Positions 23,871-37,554 are shown, counted from the stretch's first letter. The stretch is 64,000 bases of DNA from Theobroma cacao (GCF_000208745.1 NC_030852.1:21347844-21411843), one strand, 5' to 3'. Notes: generated by a model not told the origin, from the letters alone. Translations and numbers: made by a program.

Positions 23871-26800
23871 GTACTTCACTTATGTCTATCATTATCCTTT
23901 AGAATCAGATCAACAGTAACCTTCACAATCATGATCTCTTATATCGAGACACCAAGCATGCTTCTATTACTATCATTAAATTTGAACCATAACTCCATCT
24001 CAATCATACCAATTTCGATTGTATTTTATATTTATTTATGTATACTAATCACCATCTTATTACTTCATTCCTTATCAAACTTCTCGACATTCATTCATTC
24101 ATCCCATCCTCATACAATATTGTGTAGTTTATAGTATCAATAACATGGCATACTCATTCCTGTATATATCCTCAACGTTAGGGAAGGTTATGGCTTCAAT
24201 TATTCCCACATACTTCATGTTTACCTTGCATTTAGGAAATTTCAATCTTCTTAATCCTATTAGTCCATCCCATATGGCTTAACCGTACTATAGATTACAT
24301 TTCCTTAACTATTTCCCCAAAACTCTTTAGGTCGCCGTAAGTAAACTTCTGACAGGATTCTTGATTGTTACATTATCTATGCAACTCATTAAATATATTG
24401 AGTTCAAGTCTCGAACCATTAAGAACCATTCTTCACTTTAGTTGGGTACATTACTAACTCCACACATGCATATGCACACATACATTCAGATGTCCATATT
24501 CCTCAATATGTATAAGGGTCCTTGTTCTCAAGTGCCTTCAGACTAATTTCTTTTTGTTCATTCCCATTCATAACCAAGATTCAATAGAATAATCTTCATA
24601 ATTCATGTAAAAATTTTCATATTTAACTTACGAACATTGGGTATAATCCATTCCAGATTGCTCTTTTTATGTCTATACTTAGCTTCACGTCATATACACG
24701 TTTTTACTCTTTTCTTATCATTCCCAATTATATACTTAAGCTTCCTTGTACTATATATCATTGCATCACAATGTCATTTTCATTGAATTGCAATCTAATA
24801 TGCATGTATGCTTTATAATGTCATTGATGCTTCAAAAATTTTCCTTGACTTGATCATTGCATGTTATGCAATACCATAATTCCTAAAAGTCATCCTTATT
24901 CCTCGATTATCTTTCATGCCTCTTACATATATTGTATCCTTATTGCATTCCGATATTGATTTGTCACTTAAGACTCAGACTCATTTGAATCATGTATGCC
25001 TCAAGCATTTTCGAATTCCAATTCCCATAATATATTAGGAAATTTTCATTATCTGACTTCATTATCAAGGTTAACTTCAATCATCTTTTGTTCCACTCTT
25101 TCACATGAACATAACATCATTCTTGAAATCTTTATTCACACTTTCATCACTTGGTATTGACATCTCTTATCAATATCTCATACATTCATCTAACTTTTCA
25201 CTTGCTTTCTCTTTAGTCTTTAACAAGGCTTAATCTCTTGTCTTCTTTATTTCTTAAGATTTAACTTTAGTCAACATATTATTCATCTTAACACTCCACA
25301 TGTTAATTTATTTTATGTATCCATCTCAAAACTCTCTAACTTTTCTTTCTCTTACATACCAATATATGAGGCAATAAAGAAACTTTTCAATTCACTCATC
25401 ATCTTTATCTTAATACTTCCCCAATGCACTTAAGACTCCAAACAACAAAGCTTAGCATCAAAACTAATGACCATTCTTCAACTCGTGGGTTTCATCTTCA
25501 TGCCACTCACAATTTGCTCGTGCTTTCTAGCCATAAAGGGTTCTTAATGCGATAACATTGGGTAGTCGGTACTGTGGCATTGTAGTTGTTGGAATTCACT
25601 TTATCTAAGCAATTCTTCTACCTTTAAAGCTACCACTTCAATTATTCACAATCGTGTGGCTTTCCTCTGAGTCTATACCTCAATTAGCAAGACTAACTTT
25701 CTATCACAGGTGCGCGACTAGAACATTGATTTAACATATTTATTTTGCCACTAGCATTCCTATATCTTTACCATAACATTTAGTACGGGTTCACTTAAGC
25801 AATGATCTCCAAATTTACTCATAGCTACGTGTATATCACATTGCACACCACTTATCATTGGGAGCCCAGCTTTACTCATCAATTCTTAACCAATTACATT
25901 TATAAAGTGGATAGTTCACTTAATTATTACATCTCGCCTTTACAGTTATAAGATCAAAATATCTTGAATTTAGGATGCAGAAGTTCCCTCGTAGAACATA
26001 TCCAAAAATCCACATATTTCAAGTCCCACCTTAGGACATCTTTCCCATATGGTGAAATGAATTCACAATATATACTAGCATACACATAATTACTCATTAT
26101 TTATAGTATCTCTCTATTCTCATTACTCATAACTTATTATCTTTCTTGTCTTATAGTTCCAATAGTTTATTAACCTCTGTACAAAAGACTACGAAAATAG
26201 TTTGTCTTTCTCCACACTTTACACTCGCAATCCTTATTAATCCAGAATTTATCTTTCTCAAGTTCCATCATTTACCTCAAATGGACCATATTTGTGTCAA
26301 ATTATCATGTCATAATGTTATGGCATCATTTTATAATTCCCTCCATACTTAAAGTTATGATCCTTAACTTAATCACCTTAATCACTCAAAGTGTCGTCTA
26401 AAGCTTCATTGATCCCTTCCATATTTTTTCGAATTGTAACTACAATTAAGATTCCCAATTTCAAATCTCCATGATTGATTGTTAGTCTTACCACACTGTT
26501 TCCCAATATCCTATGCAATTACAACACACTGAACCTGCTTATTATAACATAGTCCTCTAGTTCAATGTGTTTGCTCGGGAATCATCTTCTCTGATACAAT
26601 TTGTCCCATAAACCAGAATTTTATTTATTTAGCCTTGCATTCGGAATCATATCAAAAACTCACATACTACGATAAGTAATAATTTTCAACAAACATCATC
26701 AATTCAAATGGCCTTTTATACCTCGTCAAAATCTAGGGGTATCACCCAAAAGTTCATCACGTTAATCGGTATCCATTTCTTAGTATTGCAAAATATATTC

Positions 26801-26920
26801 ATTGTTAATTAGGGTGATTGCTTGAATCATTAATGACTTTCCACATCAGTCTTCAATAATTATCTAAGGTGATCAACCATGCCACTAAGATAAATATCTT
26901 TCCTTAATAGCCATAATGCT

Positions 26921-29871
26921 TGTCACGACCCGTAACTCCCATCGAGCTCGTGACAACCGCTGCGAAGCCTCGACAGACATTCTTCACCCCGAATGCTGAT
27001 CGAAACCTCGCAAGGCTCTCGTATCAACTTTCGCACTTCCCTGGTGAGCAATGGTTATCAAATATCGTAATTCGAAAGATTACAAGTCATTTCCAAATCA
27101 AAACATAACATATTGTTTTCTGGCTCACAAGGGCATTTTCGTCATTTTTCGTCGAAAATCTCAAAACTTGGTAAAAATGTAGTAGGTAAGCAGAAAATAT
27201 ATTTTTAGTGATTTAAAAACAAATTAAGTATCTAAAATGTTCATTTGAAGTGAAAATTTGACCATTTGAATATAATAAAAATATTCAATAAAATAAACTA
27301 TTTTCTTGTAAAATAATTTTTATAAAGCTATTGGTAAATAATTCTTATAGTGTAAAAGTTAATTATATTCATATATACTATAAAACAAATAACCAAAATA
27401 TAAAATTACTTTTACAACTACATTTGGGCCCACATCTAACCAAAATGGATCGAAAGCTGAAAACCTACAGGTTTTGCCGATTCAAGTCCAAATGAAGGTC
27501 CTTATCAAAGTCAGCTAACTATGAAATTCTCCGAGCCTGAAATGTGAGGAAATGAGGGTGGTGAGATTATAAAATCCCAGTGAGTAAACAGACACCATTT
27601 AAACTATCTAAAGGTGAGTAAATGGAGACGAATTAAAATAAGTCATCATACTGTAATTTCATTACCTTTCAACTTATTTCACCCAAATAAACAAATAGGC
27701 TTATGATTTCTTGAAACTTGGCTCGTGCCAAAAATCATTCTCATACTCAGTTATCAGGGATACCTTGATCGAGGGTTATCCCAACTGAGTCCGTCAAGGC
27801 TGTTAAATGTCTTTACATCAGAAATTTTAGCCATACCTTGGCGTTGGCTGAGTCTCACTCTCACGCGGTGGTCCACGTGAAGTGCACTCAAATCTTTACC
27901 TCAGGAGATACTTCATCCAACATCTCCCCCCGGAGGTAAATATATAATTGGGTTACTGTGCCCCTCTCATAGGCAGTCTACAGAAACCCCCACCACTGCA
28001 GTGATTATGGATTATTTTATCTACCACATGATTTATAAATCTTTTTCTGCATGGTATGGCAATTTATCGCAACCTAACCTCTCAAGGCTGAATACACAGT
28101 ACAAATAATTCTAACACAAAAAATCAGTTTAGCCATTCATGCTCATATATTGTCATAAGCCATTCAATTTAAAACCATAAATTTACAACACAAGCAGGCA
28201 GTCTCCAATTACTCTATATTCAAAACCAGTATTCAATTTTTCAGAAAATTTATAAAATCATTTTATAAAATCACAATTTCTCCTAAAACATAGTAATTTA
28301 CCATTTAAACCAATTTTCCATAAAATCACACAATTGTATAAAACTACTTTAGATAATTAAGACGATAATAAGTTTACTCACAATTCTAGGAGTCGATGTA
28401 CTCCTAATCCCAGTCTCCAAGCACAATCTCTGTACTTTTATCAGTGTAATTTACTCACCACCTATCCATAATGTACAGTACATAATTCACCATATCAATG
28501 CTTGACCATTATAAAATTAATTCAGGCTCGATGTATATGCATGATATGATATGCAACTTATCCGACTACAGCTTAAATGTGGTGCTGACCTAATTCGGCC
28601 TATTACCCCATTAAACGACAATTGTGTCCGATTTGACTCCAAATTGCTCCATTTCATTTCTAATATTTCAATTCACTAAATACAATTCCAATAATCTAAA
28701 ATTCAGCCTAATAGCCCTTACAATTCTTCTTGAAAATTTCGGCCATTGTGGTGCACTATCACTAAAAATTTTTCCATTTCATTTTCTCACCATAAATCAT
28801 CATTTCATCAATTTTTCAACCAATTCACTTGATCACAAAATCAATTCATTACTTCTACACTTCACATAGGGTTCGGCCATTCAAGGTTCTGGGGAAAATG
28901 GATTATTTTCTTGTTGTTTTGTTTCTAAACATGCTTAACTAACTAAAAACACTAACATAACTTAGAATCAAATCAATCTAACATCATTCTCTCTCCATAC
29001 CCATTCCAACCAGCCATGAATTCATCATGAAAACATGTAATTTAACCATAGAAAATGAGGAGAAATGCATGGGAAAGGTAGATCACAAGTCGAAATCAAG
29101 AAATTTTACCTTTTGTCACTTGTTTCCTTGAATTTTCACCAAATTTTCCTTGAATTTCTCCACCTAGGGTTTGTTCTTCCTTGGTTTCTCTTCTCTTTTG
29201 GTTTGGCTAACCACTATGAGAGAAATGGGCTGATTTTTATGCCTTTTTATATAGAAACAATAAAATAATAAAAGCATGACACATGGCATTTCCTTATTGA
29301 TTCAAATTTTAAATATTTGACTTTTAATTCTTTAATTCTCCACCACACATTTCTCATGTTTATTCATTTCCATGATGAATAAAATCCCTTGGTCTTGACA
29401 AGTGTCGAGGTGGAAATTTACCGATTTGCCCTCGGGGTGACAAAATTACCATTTTGCCTCTATACTCCAAATTATACCGAAATTAAAATTTTTTACTTAT
29501 AAACCTCAAATCATACTCCAAGACTCAAATCATACTCCAATAAGTCAAATGGGGTCAAAAAAGCTTTTCTAAAAATTTTCATTTTGTCCATAGGTAGCAA
29601 ATGACCATTTTGCCCCTAGATAGTAAAAATTTCGGTTTGACTCTAAATTGATCCTCGAACTCCAAATCACCATTTTAAATCATTCTTGGATTTTGAAACT
29701 CTTAATTTCGCCTTAAAATTCCTATTTAAACTAGTTCGAGGCTTAAATCGACTTACTTGTACTTCTAAGCACAATACCAACTTTTAAATATCTTTTGAGG
29801 CTTTTCAAATATACAATCACTCTATCAGTCTCATGTGTAACATGGTAGATAATTTAGGGCTGAGCTTGACA
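26921..29871 (-). mobile_element. Solo LTR, family 1 (target duplication ATGCT)
   Basis: It runs from TGTCACGACCC at 26921 to GAGCTTGACA at 29871 (2951 bp), in minus sense. It is flanked by perfect 5-bp copies of ATGCT at 26916-26920 and 29872-29876. It is inserted in the internal region of the element at 22760-33895. There is no coding sequence. Solo LTRs arise by recombination between the two LTRs of an element. Confidence 0.92.
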
Positions 29872-30439
29872 ATGCTAATCCACTTCTGTCCAACCAAAAG
29901 ATTCCCATATACATCCAGTCATTTAAACAGCTACTTTATAATCCATTCTAGTCATACACTTTAAAAGCCAAACCATTAACTTCTTTGTACAGATAACTAT
30001 TATCTCCTTTACACTACATCTAACTAGAGTTAAAGTAGTACAAAATCCGACGAAAATATTACATGTCATTAAGATCATCATCTTAATTTAAACTTATCGG
30101 AAGTTCTACTCCAAGTCCTTTTTAAGATCCTCTTCCGAGTCCTCCTCCTCTTGAGATTTTCGCCTTTGTTCCTCAATCTAAGCTTGCTATATTCTCTTGT
30201 ATTCTTTGTCACTCACAGGTGTGGCACCTATTCCACATCCAGGAGGAAAATGTCGTACAACAGTTACCTTCATAGGGGGGTAATTTACAACAGTTACTTT
30301 CTCCTTATTCTTTTCTTGTTGTTCCCTTACAATTCTCCCACAGCTTGGAGGAAAGTGTCGAACAACGGATACAGATACCTTCCTAGGATGATAATCCCTT
30401 TCAGCTATCCTTATTTATCCCCTTTTTTCAGCGTATTCC

Positions 30440-30699
30440 TTAAACTCTTTCAAAAAGGAATTTCTCATGCTTACATTAATGTCATTACTATAAGCATTTT
30501 CAATGGTCTCACAAGAGTCAAAGCTTTCTTTTTCGCGAACCCGCATCTTCAAATCCGATGGAATCCAATTAATAGGAATCCTAGGCGAGGCACTTTCTGG
30601 ACTACTTGGTTCGGGTTGCCATCAGCTCCTAGCAGTAGAATATAGCAATCTCTCGCTAATACTATGAGAGGCATCGGGACTATTGTCTCTCTTAGACAT
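30440..30699 (-). pseudogene. Gag N-terminal relic of the family 1 element
   Basis: From ATG at 30699-30697 the minus strand reads MSKRDNSPDASHSISERLLY, then one stop, and continues with IPINWIPSDLKMRVREKESF and a charged helical stretch. The position, about 180 bp after the primer binding site, is right for gag. No zinc knuckle was found further along. Confidence 0.45.
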
Positions 30700-30880
30700 G
30701 GTGTGTGCAACCAGCGCACCTCAAAACCTATATGCAATCAAACAGTAATTTCTTAATTATTTACGCATCACAAGAACGGGTAGGTTTCTATATGCAAATG
30801 CATGCATTCAACTCAACCTAACCTAACTTAACTTGGGGTCACACTGACACTGTAAATTTTTAAAATAACTTTAAAACCAA

Positions 30881-30894
30881 TGGCTCTGATACCA
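30881..30894 (-). other. Primer binding site, initiator tRNA-Met type
   Basis: The minus strand reads TGGTATCAGAGCCA, the standard complement of the plant initiator tRNA-Met 3' end. It lies 7 bp after the LTR end at 30902, which fixes the element's orientation. Confidence 0.9.
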
Positions 30895-30901
30895 CTTTAA
30901 T

Positions 30902-33895
30902 TGTCATGACTCGGTACAGCCTTCGAGCTCGTGACAACCGTCGCGATGTCCCGATAGACATTCATTACCTAGAATGCCAACCGAAATGTCATAAGGCTTA
31001 ATATTAGTTTTTGCACCTCATCTGTGAGCAATAATTACTAAACATCATATTTTAAAAGATTATAAGTTATATCAAAATTGAAACAATAAAAAAAATAAAA
31101 AAAAATATTTTCTGTCTCACAAGGGCATTTTGGTCATTTTTCTCAAAAATTTTGAAACCTGCTGAAATATAACACATGGGGGAAAATACAGATTTCATAA
31201 CTAAAAACAAGTTTTTATGTCTAAAACATTCATTTAGAGTGAAATCGTAGCTAATAGAGTAAAATAAAAATATTGAATAAAATATTCTATTTTCTTATAA
31301 ACAATATTTATAAAACGCTACGTGAATAATTTTTACAGCGTGAAAGCAAAATAAATTCATATATACGGTAACACAAATAAGCAGAGTATGAAATTTAATT
31401 TACAATGACGTGTGGGTCCTCGAATGACCAAAGGTAACAAAGGCTGTGGACCTACAATTTTTGAGAAGACGAGTCCAATAATAACCCTCGACGTAATCAG
31501 CTATTTACTGACTATCCTGAACCTGGAATGAGTGGAAAGGAAGGTGGTGAGTTTATATAAACTCAGTGAGTAAATAAACATCATCTAAAATATCTAAAGT
31601 CGAGTAAATGGAGACAACTTAAAATAGTTCATCGTACTATGATTCATAACGTTTCAAACTCAGTTCAACTAAATAAAATAAATTCATTTCACTCAAATAA
31701 TACATAGCTTATGAATTTCTTAAAAACTTGGCTCGTGCCAAAACTCATTCTCGAGGATACCTTGATCAGAGGCATCCAACCGAGTCCTCTAAGGCTGTTA
31801 AATAGAAGACATATATCCATAAATCATATTTGTACGTTTTAAAACATAGCTGTTCCTTGGCGTTGGCTGAGTTCACCCTCATGTGGTGGTTCGACATGAA
31901 GTGAACTCTAAAGCTTTACCTCAGGAGTTACCCTTCGTGCCTTTCGTATCGAGGTAAAATATAACGGGGTTTACAGTGCCATTCTAATAGGCTAGTCCAC
32001 AGAAACCCGCCCACTGCAGTAAGCTAATCGATATCCCACCAAATCAATAAAAGTTTCGACAGCATGACATGTCAATTATATTACTACCTAGCCTATCAAG
32101 GCAAAATAAACAGTTCATACAATTTCAACACAATTTCCAATTCAGCCATTCATACCAATATTACCATAAGCCATTTAATTCAAACCATAAATTTACAACA
32201 CAATCAAATAGTCTCCAATTACTCAATTTCTAAAATCATCATTCAATTTCAAAATGATTTATAAAACTCATTTCATTTAATCACATTTTACTTATAAAAC
32301 ATAAGGATTTACCATTTAAACTCATTTTTCTATAAAATCACAAAAACGAATAAAAACTACTTTAGATAATTAAGANNNNNNNNNNNNNNNNNNNNNNNNN
32401 NNNNNNNNNNNNNNNNNNNNNNNNNNNNNNNNNNNNNNNNNNNNNNNNNNNNNNNNNNNNNNNNNNNNNNNNNNNNNNNNNNNNNNNNNNNNNNNNNNNN
32501 NNNNNNNNNNNNNNNNNNNNNNNNNNNNNNNNNNNNNNNNNNNNNNNNNNNNNNNNNNNNNNNNNNNNNNNNNNNNNNNNNNNNNNNNNNNNNNNNNNNN
32601 NNNNNNNNNNNNNNNNNNNNNNNNNNNNNNNNNNNNNNNNNNNNNNNNNNNNNNNNNNNNNNNNNNNNNNNNNNNNNNNNNNNNNNNNNNNNNNNNNNNN
32701 NNNNNNNNNNNNNNNNNNNNNNNNNNNNNNNNNNNNNNNNNNNNNNNNNNNNNNNNNNNNNNNNNNNNNNNNNNNNNNNNNNNNNNNNNNNNNNNNNNNN
32801 NNNNNNNNNNNNNNNNNNNNNNNNNNNNNNNNNNNNNNNNNNNNNNNNNNNNNNNNNNNNNNNNNNNNNNNNNNNNNNNNNNNNNNNNNNNNNNNNNNNN
32901 NNNNNNNNNNNNNNNNNNNNNNNNNNNNNNNNNNNNNNNNNNNNNNNNNNNNNNNNNNNNNNNNNNNNNNNNNNNNNNNNNNNNNNNNNNNNNAAATCTA
33001 GCTAAATCCAAGATCAAAACCCCTCCCCCCCTGTCCGGCCAGCAAAGGTATCTTCATGCAAACTTGATTCTCAACCATGGAAAATGAAAACGAATGCATA
33101 GGAAAGGTAGATCACAAGCTAAAATCAAGAAATTTTACCTTTACTTGCTTAATTCCTTGAATCCACCAATTTTCCATTGAATTTTTGCTCACTAGGGTTT
33201 GTTCTCTTTTTTTTTTCTCTTTGTTCTTATCTTAGCCAACCATGAAGAATGAAATAAGAGAGGTTTGTGCTGTTTTTTTTTTTGTAAAAGGAAATATTAA
33301 AATAACTAAAGCTTGCCATGTGTCACCTTTTAATTGGTCCATTTTTTAAACTTAATAATTAAGCATTCTCCCACCACGACATAAAATATCTCAATTATCT
33401 AAAGTATAATAGGTAAAATTCAAGGGCTTGACAAGTGTCATGGTGGTGCAAAATTTCAAAAATTCTAATTTTACTCTCATAGACACGTAAAATGACCGTT
33501 TTGCCTTTATGCTCGAAAAAATGTCAAAATTAAAATTTTTCACTTCTCAAGCTCAAATTATGTTCCGATAGTCAAACTTGATCAAAATTTCATCCATTAT
33601 TCCAATTTTGTCCTTGGGTGACAAAATGACCATTTTACCCCTATGTTATAAAAGTTCCAATTTAACTCTAATCAATCCCCGAACTCCAAATCACCATATT
33701 AAGTCATTCTAAGGTTCAATAACTCTCGAATGCATCTTAAAATCTCTATTTAGACTAGTTCGAGGCTTAAATCAACTTAATTGTACCATTAGGTACAATA
33801 TCGTCTTTTAACAATTTTTGAGGCATTCAAGTATGTAGACATTCTATCAAGTACCTATACAATATGACAAATATATTATAGAGCTGGGCTTGACA
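30902..33895 (-). mobile_element. 5' LTR of the family 1 element, with internal sequence gap
   Basis: Sense runs from TGTCAAGCCCAGCTC at 33895 to GTCATGACA at 30902, about 2994 bp including 618 Ns. It is followed by the primer binding site. The portion after the gap is nearly the same as 22760-23708. The N run covers about the length expected from the solo LTR at 26921-29871. Confidence 0.88.
32376..32993. other. Assembly gap, 618 N
   Basis: A run of N lies inside the 5' LTR. Any reading frame across it is meaningless. Confidence 1.
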
Positions 33896-35600
33896 GAACT
33901 TGTCCTTGCAGATGTTCTTAAACTGTTCTTCAAACACCATTAACACCAATCACCCGAATAAAGGTCACTCAAAAGCTTGAACCCAAATGGAAATAAAGGT
34001 CTCCAATTTTCATCAACCTTATACTAGATAATGATGGTCATCATCTAGGCAGTGATCAATGTTATAAGTAGTTGACTTGTAATATTTATGTATTTTATAT
34101 TTTAGAAAAAACAAGCAAATCGGGCCTTCTCATTAAGAATCTAAGTTTGGTAATTCGATAAGTGTCAAGATTATGCTCAAGCTTCAAATATGCTTAAACC
34201 ATTCAAATTCTTTTAATTGGATACCAAATGTGAACTTTTTAGCCCATTGTCCAAAGCTATCGTTCACCCATATTCTAGGGCATGACATAAAAAAAAAAGG
34301 TTACCCAATACTTCCAAGACACCCTAGTTGGAAAAATGGCCCCTTTCTCTCACTCATTTGGCAAAGATAATATGAACAATTCTTGCCAAGAAGAGTTGAG
34401 CATGATAAGGGATTTTGATGTGAGATCTCTAAAGGCTTCAAAAAAGTCTTTGATATGAATTGTCACCTAAGCCTTCATTTGAGTGGTTGATTTATTAAAA
34501 GCATTCTCAATGAGTCCTTCCATATTAGAAAGCTTGATTTAAGCTTGAGTTGTGAATAAGTGAAACAAAAAAAAAAGAAAAAAGAAAAATGAGTGAATGG
34601 TGAGGAAATTGATAGTGAAATTATGCACTTGATGTACTCAAATGGTGCCAAAAAAGAGGAAAACAAAGAAAATTCAACCTTCGCTCTTAAATTCTTTTTA
34701 GGGATTGTTCTTTAATGTAAATAATTATAGTTGAGAGGATAAATGCCCATGTTTCCTTTTGCCTTCACAAATGAGAAATTATCAGCTAGTTACCCCTTTG
34801 AGCTTATTGAATTTTCTCTAAAATGCACCTCAACCGAGGATCACCTCTCACATTGAAAGGCAATTATGTAGGAAAATTTTTGTTAAAAGCATGGATGATT
34901 GAAGATTCATTTCAAGGGAAAAATGAACATCTTTTATAGTATGCGGGCAAATGCAAAATTGAGTTCTCAAAAATTTTGAACTAAATCTATCAAAATGAAA
35001 ATTTAAAAAAAAAAAAAAGAAAAAAGGAAAAAGAAAGGCAGAGAAATGAAATGATGGAAATATCATGCTTGGAAAAATGACGAATGTCTTAAAAGAGTCC
35101 TTTATGTGACTATGAATGGTCCTTGGTTTGATCACCCTTAAATACATGTTTTGAGCCTTTTATCTATTCTTTGAGAACCCCTAACCTTATTCTACATTAC
35201 ATGCTTGAAAAAGTCCATTTTAATCAAGTATGGATGCTTAAGTTGAAGAGTTATCCTATAGAAGAGAATCATTGTATTTTTCAAGTGCATGATGAAACGA
35301 TCTTGACTTCTTTTCAAGTTCATGCTTAAATGAGATCTTAACTTCTTTTCTTTGCCAAAATTACCCTTTTAAATTCCTTAATTCATTTTGGACAAAATTT
35401 GAATTTTTGAAGTGCATGATGGAACGATCAATGAACTAAAATGATGAAAAAAGAAGAGAAAAATGAAGCTTTAAAATGAAAACTTGAAAAGGTAGTCTAG
35501 AGCAAAAATGGGAACTTATGAAGCCACTCATGATTCTGAATGAAGCTGTAATAATAAGCACCAGAGAGAGATTGTTTCAAGGTAGCTAGAATGCGTTGCA
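33896..35600. other. Unassigned repeat-like sequence
   Basis: No gene is recognised. Low-complexity A-rich and purine runs occur (34565-34590, 35010-35040). Several short passages recur within it (GTGCATGATGRAACGATC at about 35285 and 35413; a CTTGACTTCTTTTC-like phrase at 35304 and 35340). It may be a non-coding part of a Gypsy element flanking the Athila LTR. Confidence 0.4.
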
Positions 35601-37182
35601 TGATAACTCTATTTCATAGAGTTATTTTGTCACATTTTGAGTATTAAATTGGCTAATTCTTGAGATTTAGGTTCGAAATTAGGTGTTTTTAGTTGTTTTT
35701 CTTTGTTTAGTTTAAATCATGTTGAGTTGTTTTATTTTAGTTTTATGTTAAATTTCTTTTAGTTTAGTTTAGTATTAATTTACTTTTATGCTTTTGTAGG
35801 TATACAAATAAAAATGCTTCAATTGTTGAAGAACAGTGCATGAATGGCTAGTGCTTTTCTCATACATATTTAGTATTTTGAGAATAATTCTCATTCTAGA
35901 TGTTTAATTGACATGATTCTTGAGTTATTGGAAAGCTAAGAGATAGGACTACAACTTTCATGTTTAGCACTTTACCTAGTGTAGCCCAGATGGAGGAGAA
36001 AATCGTGTCCCAATTTGAGTAAGTGTAGTAGAGTGCACAGTGGAGATAGCAAATGTGGCGCCACAGGGCCAAAAGAAGTGAGGCCATGGTTCCAAAAGGA
36101 AGAAATGGAAAAAAAAAGTATATAGCAAGTGCGGCATCGCAGCTTTGGTAAAGTGAGGTTGCGGTGCCGCATTGATATCTCGAAAAAAGGTTTTTTCGAA
36201 CTTAATAAAATTTAGGTTTTTTAGAGGCTATTTAAAGGCACTTTTAGAGCAATTGAAAGGCACAATTAAGCTAGGGTTTCTCTAAAGAAAAAAAAAAGTT
36301 GTCAAGCACTCAAGAAAGTAAAGTAAAAGCTTAGAAAATTGAAGAACTAAGACCTTACAAGCTTTAGTTTCTTTTTTTCTTTGATTTTATTGAATTGTTA
36401 TTGATGGTTAAACTTTTTTGGATTATGTTTTTATTACTCATCATGAACTAATTTTATTTATCTAGGATTGCTTGAAGTCAACATGTAGTTTGGATTTTTA
36501 ATTTCTTTATTATTTATGATCAATAAAATATGAGTTGTTTATTCCATTCTTGTGTTTAATGCTTCTAATTGGTTGATCACCAATTAGATTAATATGGAAA
36601 CCTAAATGTAATTTAGAATGAGTGTTTAGTGTAGACCTGGATGAAATAGCTTAAGTTCAAATTCACTTAGTTGATTGGGTAATTTGATTTGTCTATAAGA
36701 TAGGAATACACCAATATGTCTTATGTAGCTAAGATTAGAGCCCAAGCTTAATGAGTTTGTCTTTTATTCAATTCTCATAGGAATATGGTCAATTGATTAA
36801 GATAAATATTTTTATAAGAACATTGAAAGAGACTTATAAATAATTTGAGAACTTTAGGTTAGCAACTCAATCCATTTAGTAAGTTAAGAAAAAGAGACAA
36901 AATTCAGATGAAGTGTTGAGGGATATTGTAATCCTAAGCTTGTTTATTGAATAATTTTTCTAGTTAAGATTTGCCATCAACTTTTAGATTTAGTTTAGTT
37001 ATTATTTATTTTTAGTTTTGCTTTTATTTAATCACTTTATATCGGTAGTTTGAATAAGATTATGCTGTAATAATTTTAGTACTTAGCAAAAGTTAGTGCA
37101 ATTCTCTATGGGATTCGACACTCTATTTACCATTATATTACTTGTTAATGATATGTACACTTACGTGGTAAAATTGATAACA
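35601..37182 (+). mobile_element. 5' LTR of an Athila-type Ty3/Gypsy element
   Basis: It is 1582 bp, from TGATAACTCTATTTC to AATTGATAACA. It is followed 6 bp later by a primer binding site. A perfect 10-bp inverted repeat with a 3-nt loop sits at 35603-35625. An inverted, truncated copy of the same LTR lies at 42766-43714. Confidence 0.82.
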
Positions 37183-37188
37183 AATTTT

Positions 37189-37205
37189 TGGCACCGTTGC
37201 CAAGG
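37189..37205 (+). other. Primer binding site, tRNA-Asp type
   Basis: TGGCACCGTTGCCAAGG closely matches TGGCGCCGTTGCCGGGG, the site usual for Athila elements (established knowledge). It lies 6 bp past the LTR end. Confidence 0.8.
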
Positions 37206-37302
37206 AATTGTTTTCCTACTTTTTGTTATTATTAATACCAAGAAATCTTAGTCTTAATTTAAGCTTTATCTTTCTTTATTTTCAGGTACTTTTGGTCGTT
37301 TT

Positions 37303-37554
37303 ATGCAAAGAGTGAAAAGTTTGGAGACTGTTCCTTTTGATCCATAAATTGAAAAGACTAGTCAAAGACTTCAGAGAGAAAATTCACAAACTTCAACTTA
37401 GATTGAAATAATGGCTAAAGAACAAGGAGAAGAGAACAAGTCTTTGAGGGAATATGTTGCTCCTCTTGTGCAAGGTCTTCACTCTAGCATCTGAAGACCT
37501 ACCATACAAGCTAATAACTTCAAGATCAAGCTAGCAATCTTTCAAGTGATTTAG
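37303..37554 (+). pseudogene. Athila gag, N-terminal fragment
   Basis: Translation with stops gives MQRVKSLETVPFDP, ENKSLREYVAPLVQGLHSSI and RPTIQANNFKIKLAI, the start of Athila gag. It is cut by the solo LTR at 37555 and resumes at 40759. Confidence 0.75.

Larger units (their letters stand above)
23709..30901 (-). mobile_element. Internal region of the family 1 Ty3/Gypsy chromovirus element, split by a solo LTR
   Basis: On the minus strand, in order: primer binding site TGGTATCAGAGCCA at 30894-30881, a gag-like start near 30699, a long decayed middle, a pol 3' relic, and a polypurine tract AAGGGGGGTAG at 23722-23712 next to the 3' LTR. The solo LTR at 26921-29871 interrupts it. Without that insertion the internal region is about 4.2 kb, too short for a full gag-pol. 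No reverse transcriptase or integrase motif was found, so it is a deleted or LARD-like derivative. Confidence 0.75.

Noticed and set aside
30151..30645. 164-codon open frame, plus strand
   Set aside because: It is antisense to the gag region of a minus-strand element and has no recognisable domain.
32370..33017. 215-codon open frame on the minus strand
   Set aside because: It is almost entirely N. The frame is produced by the gap.
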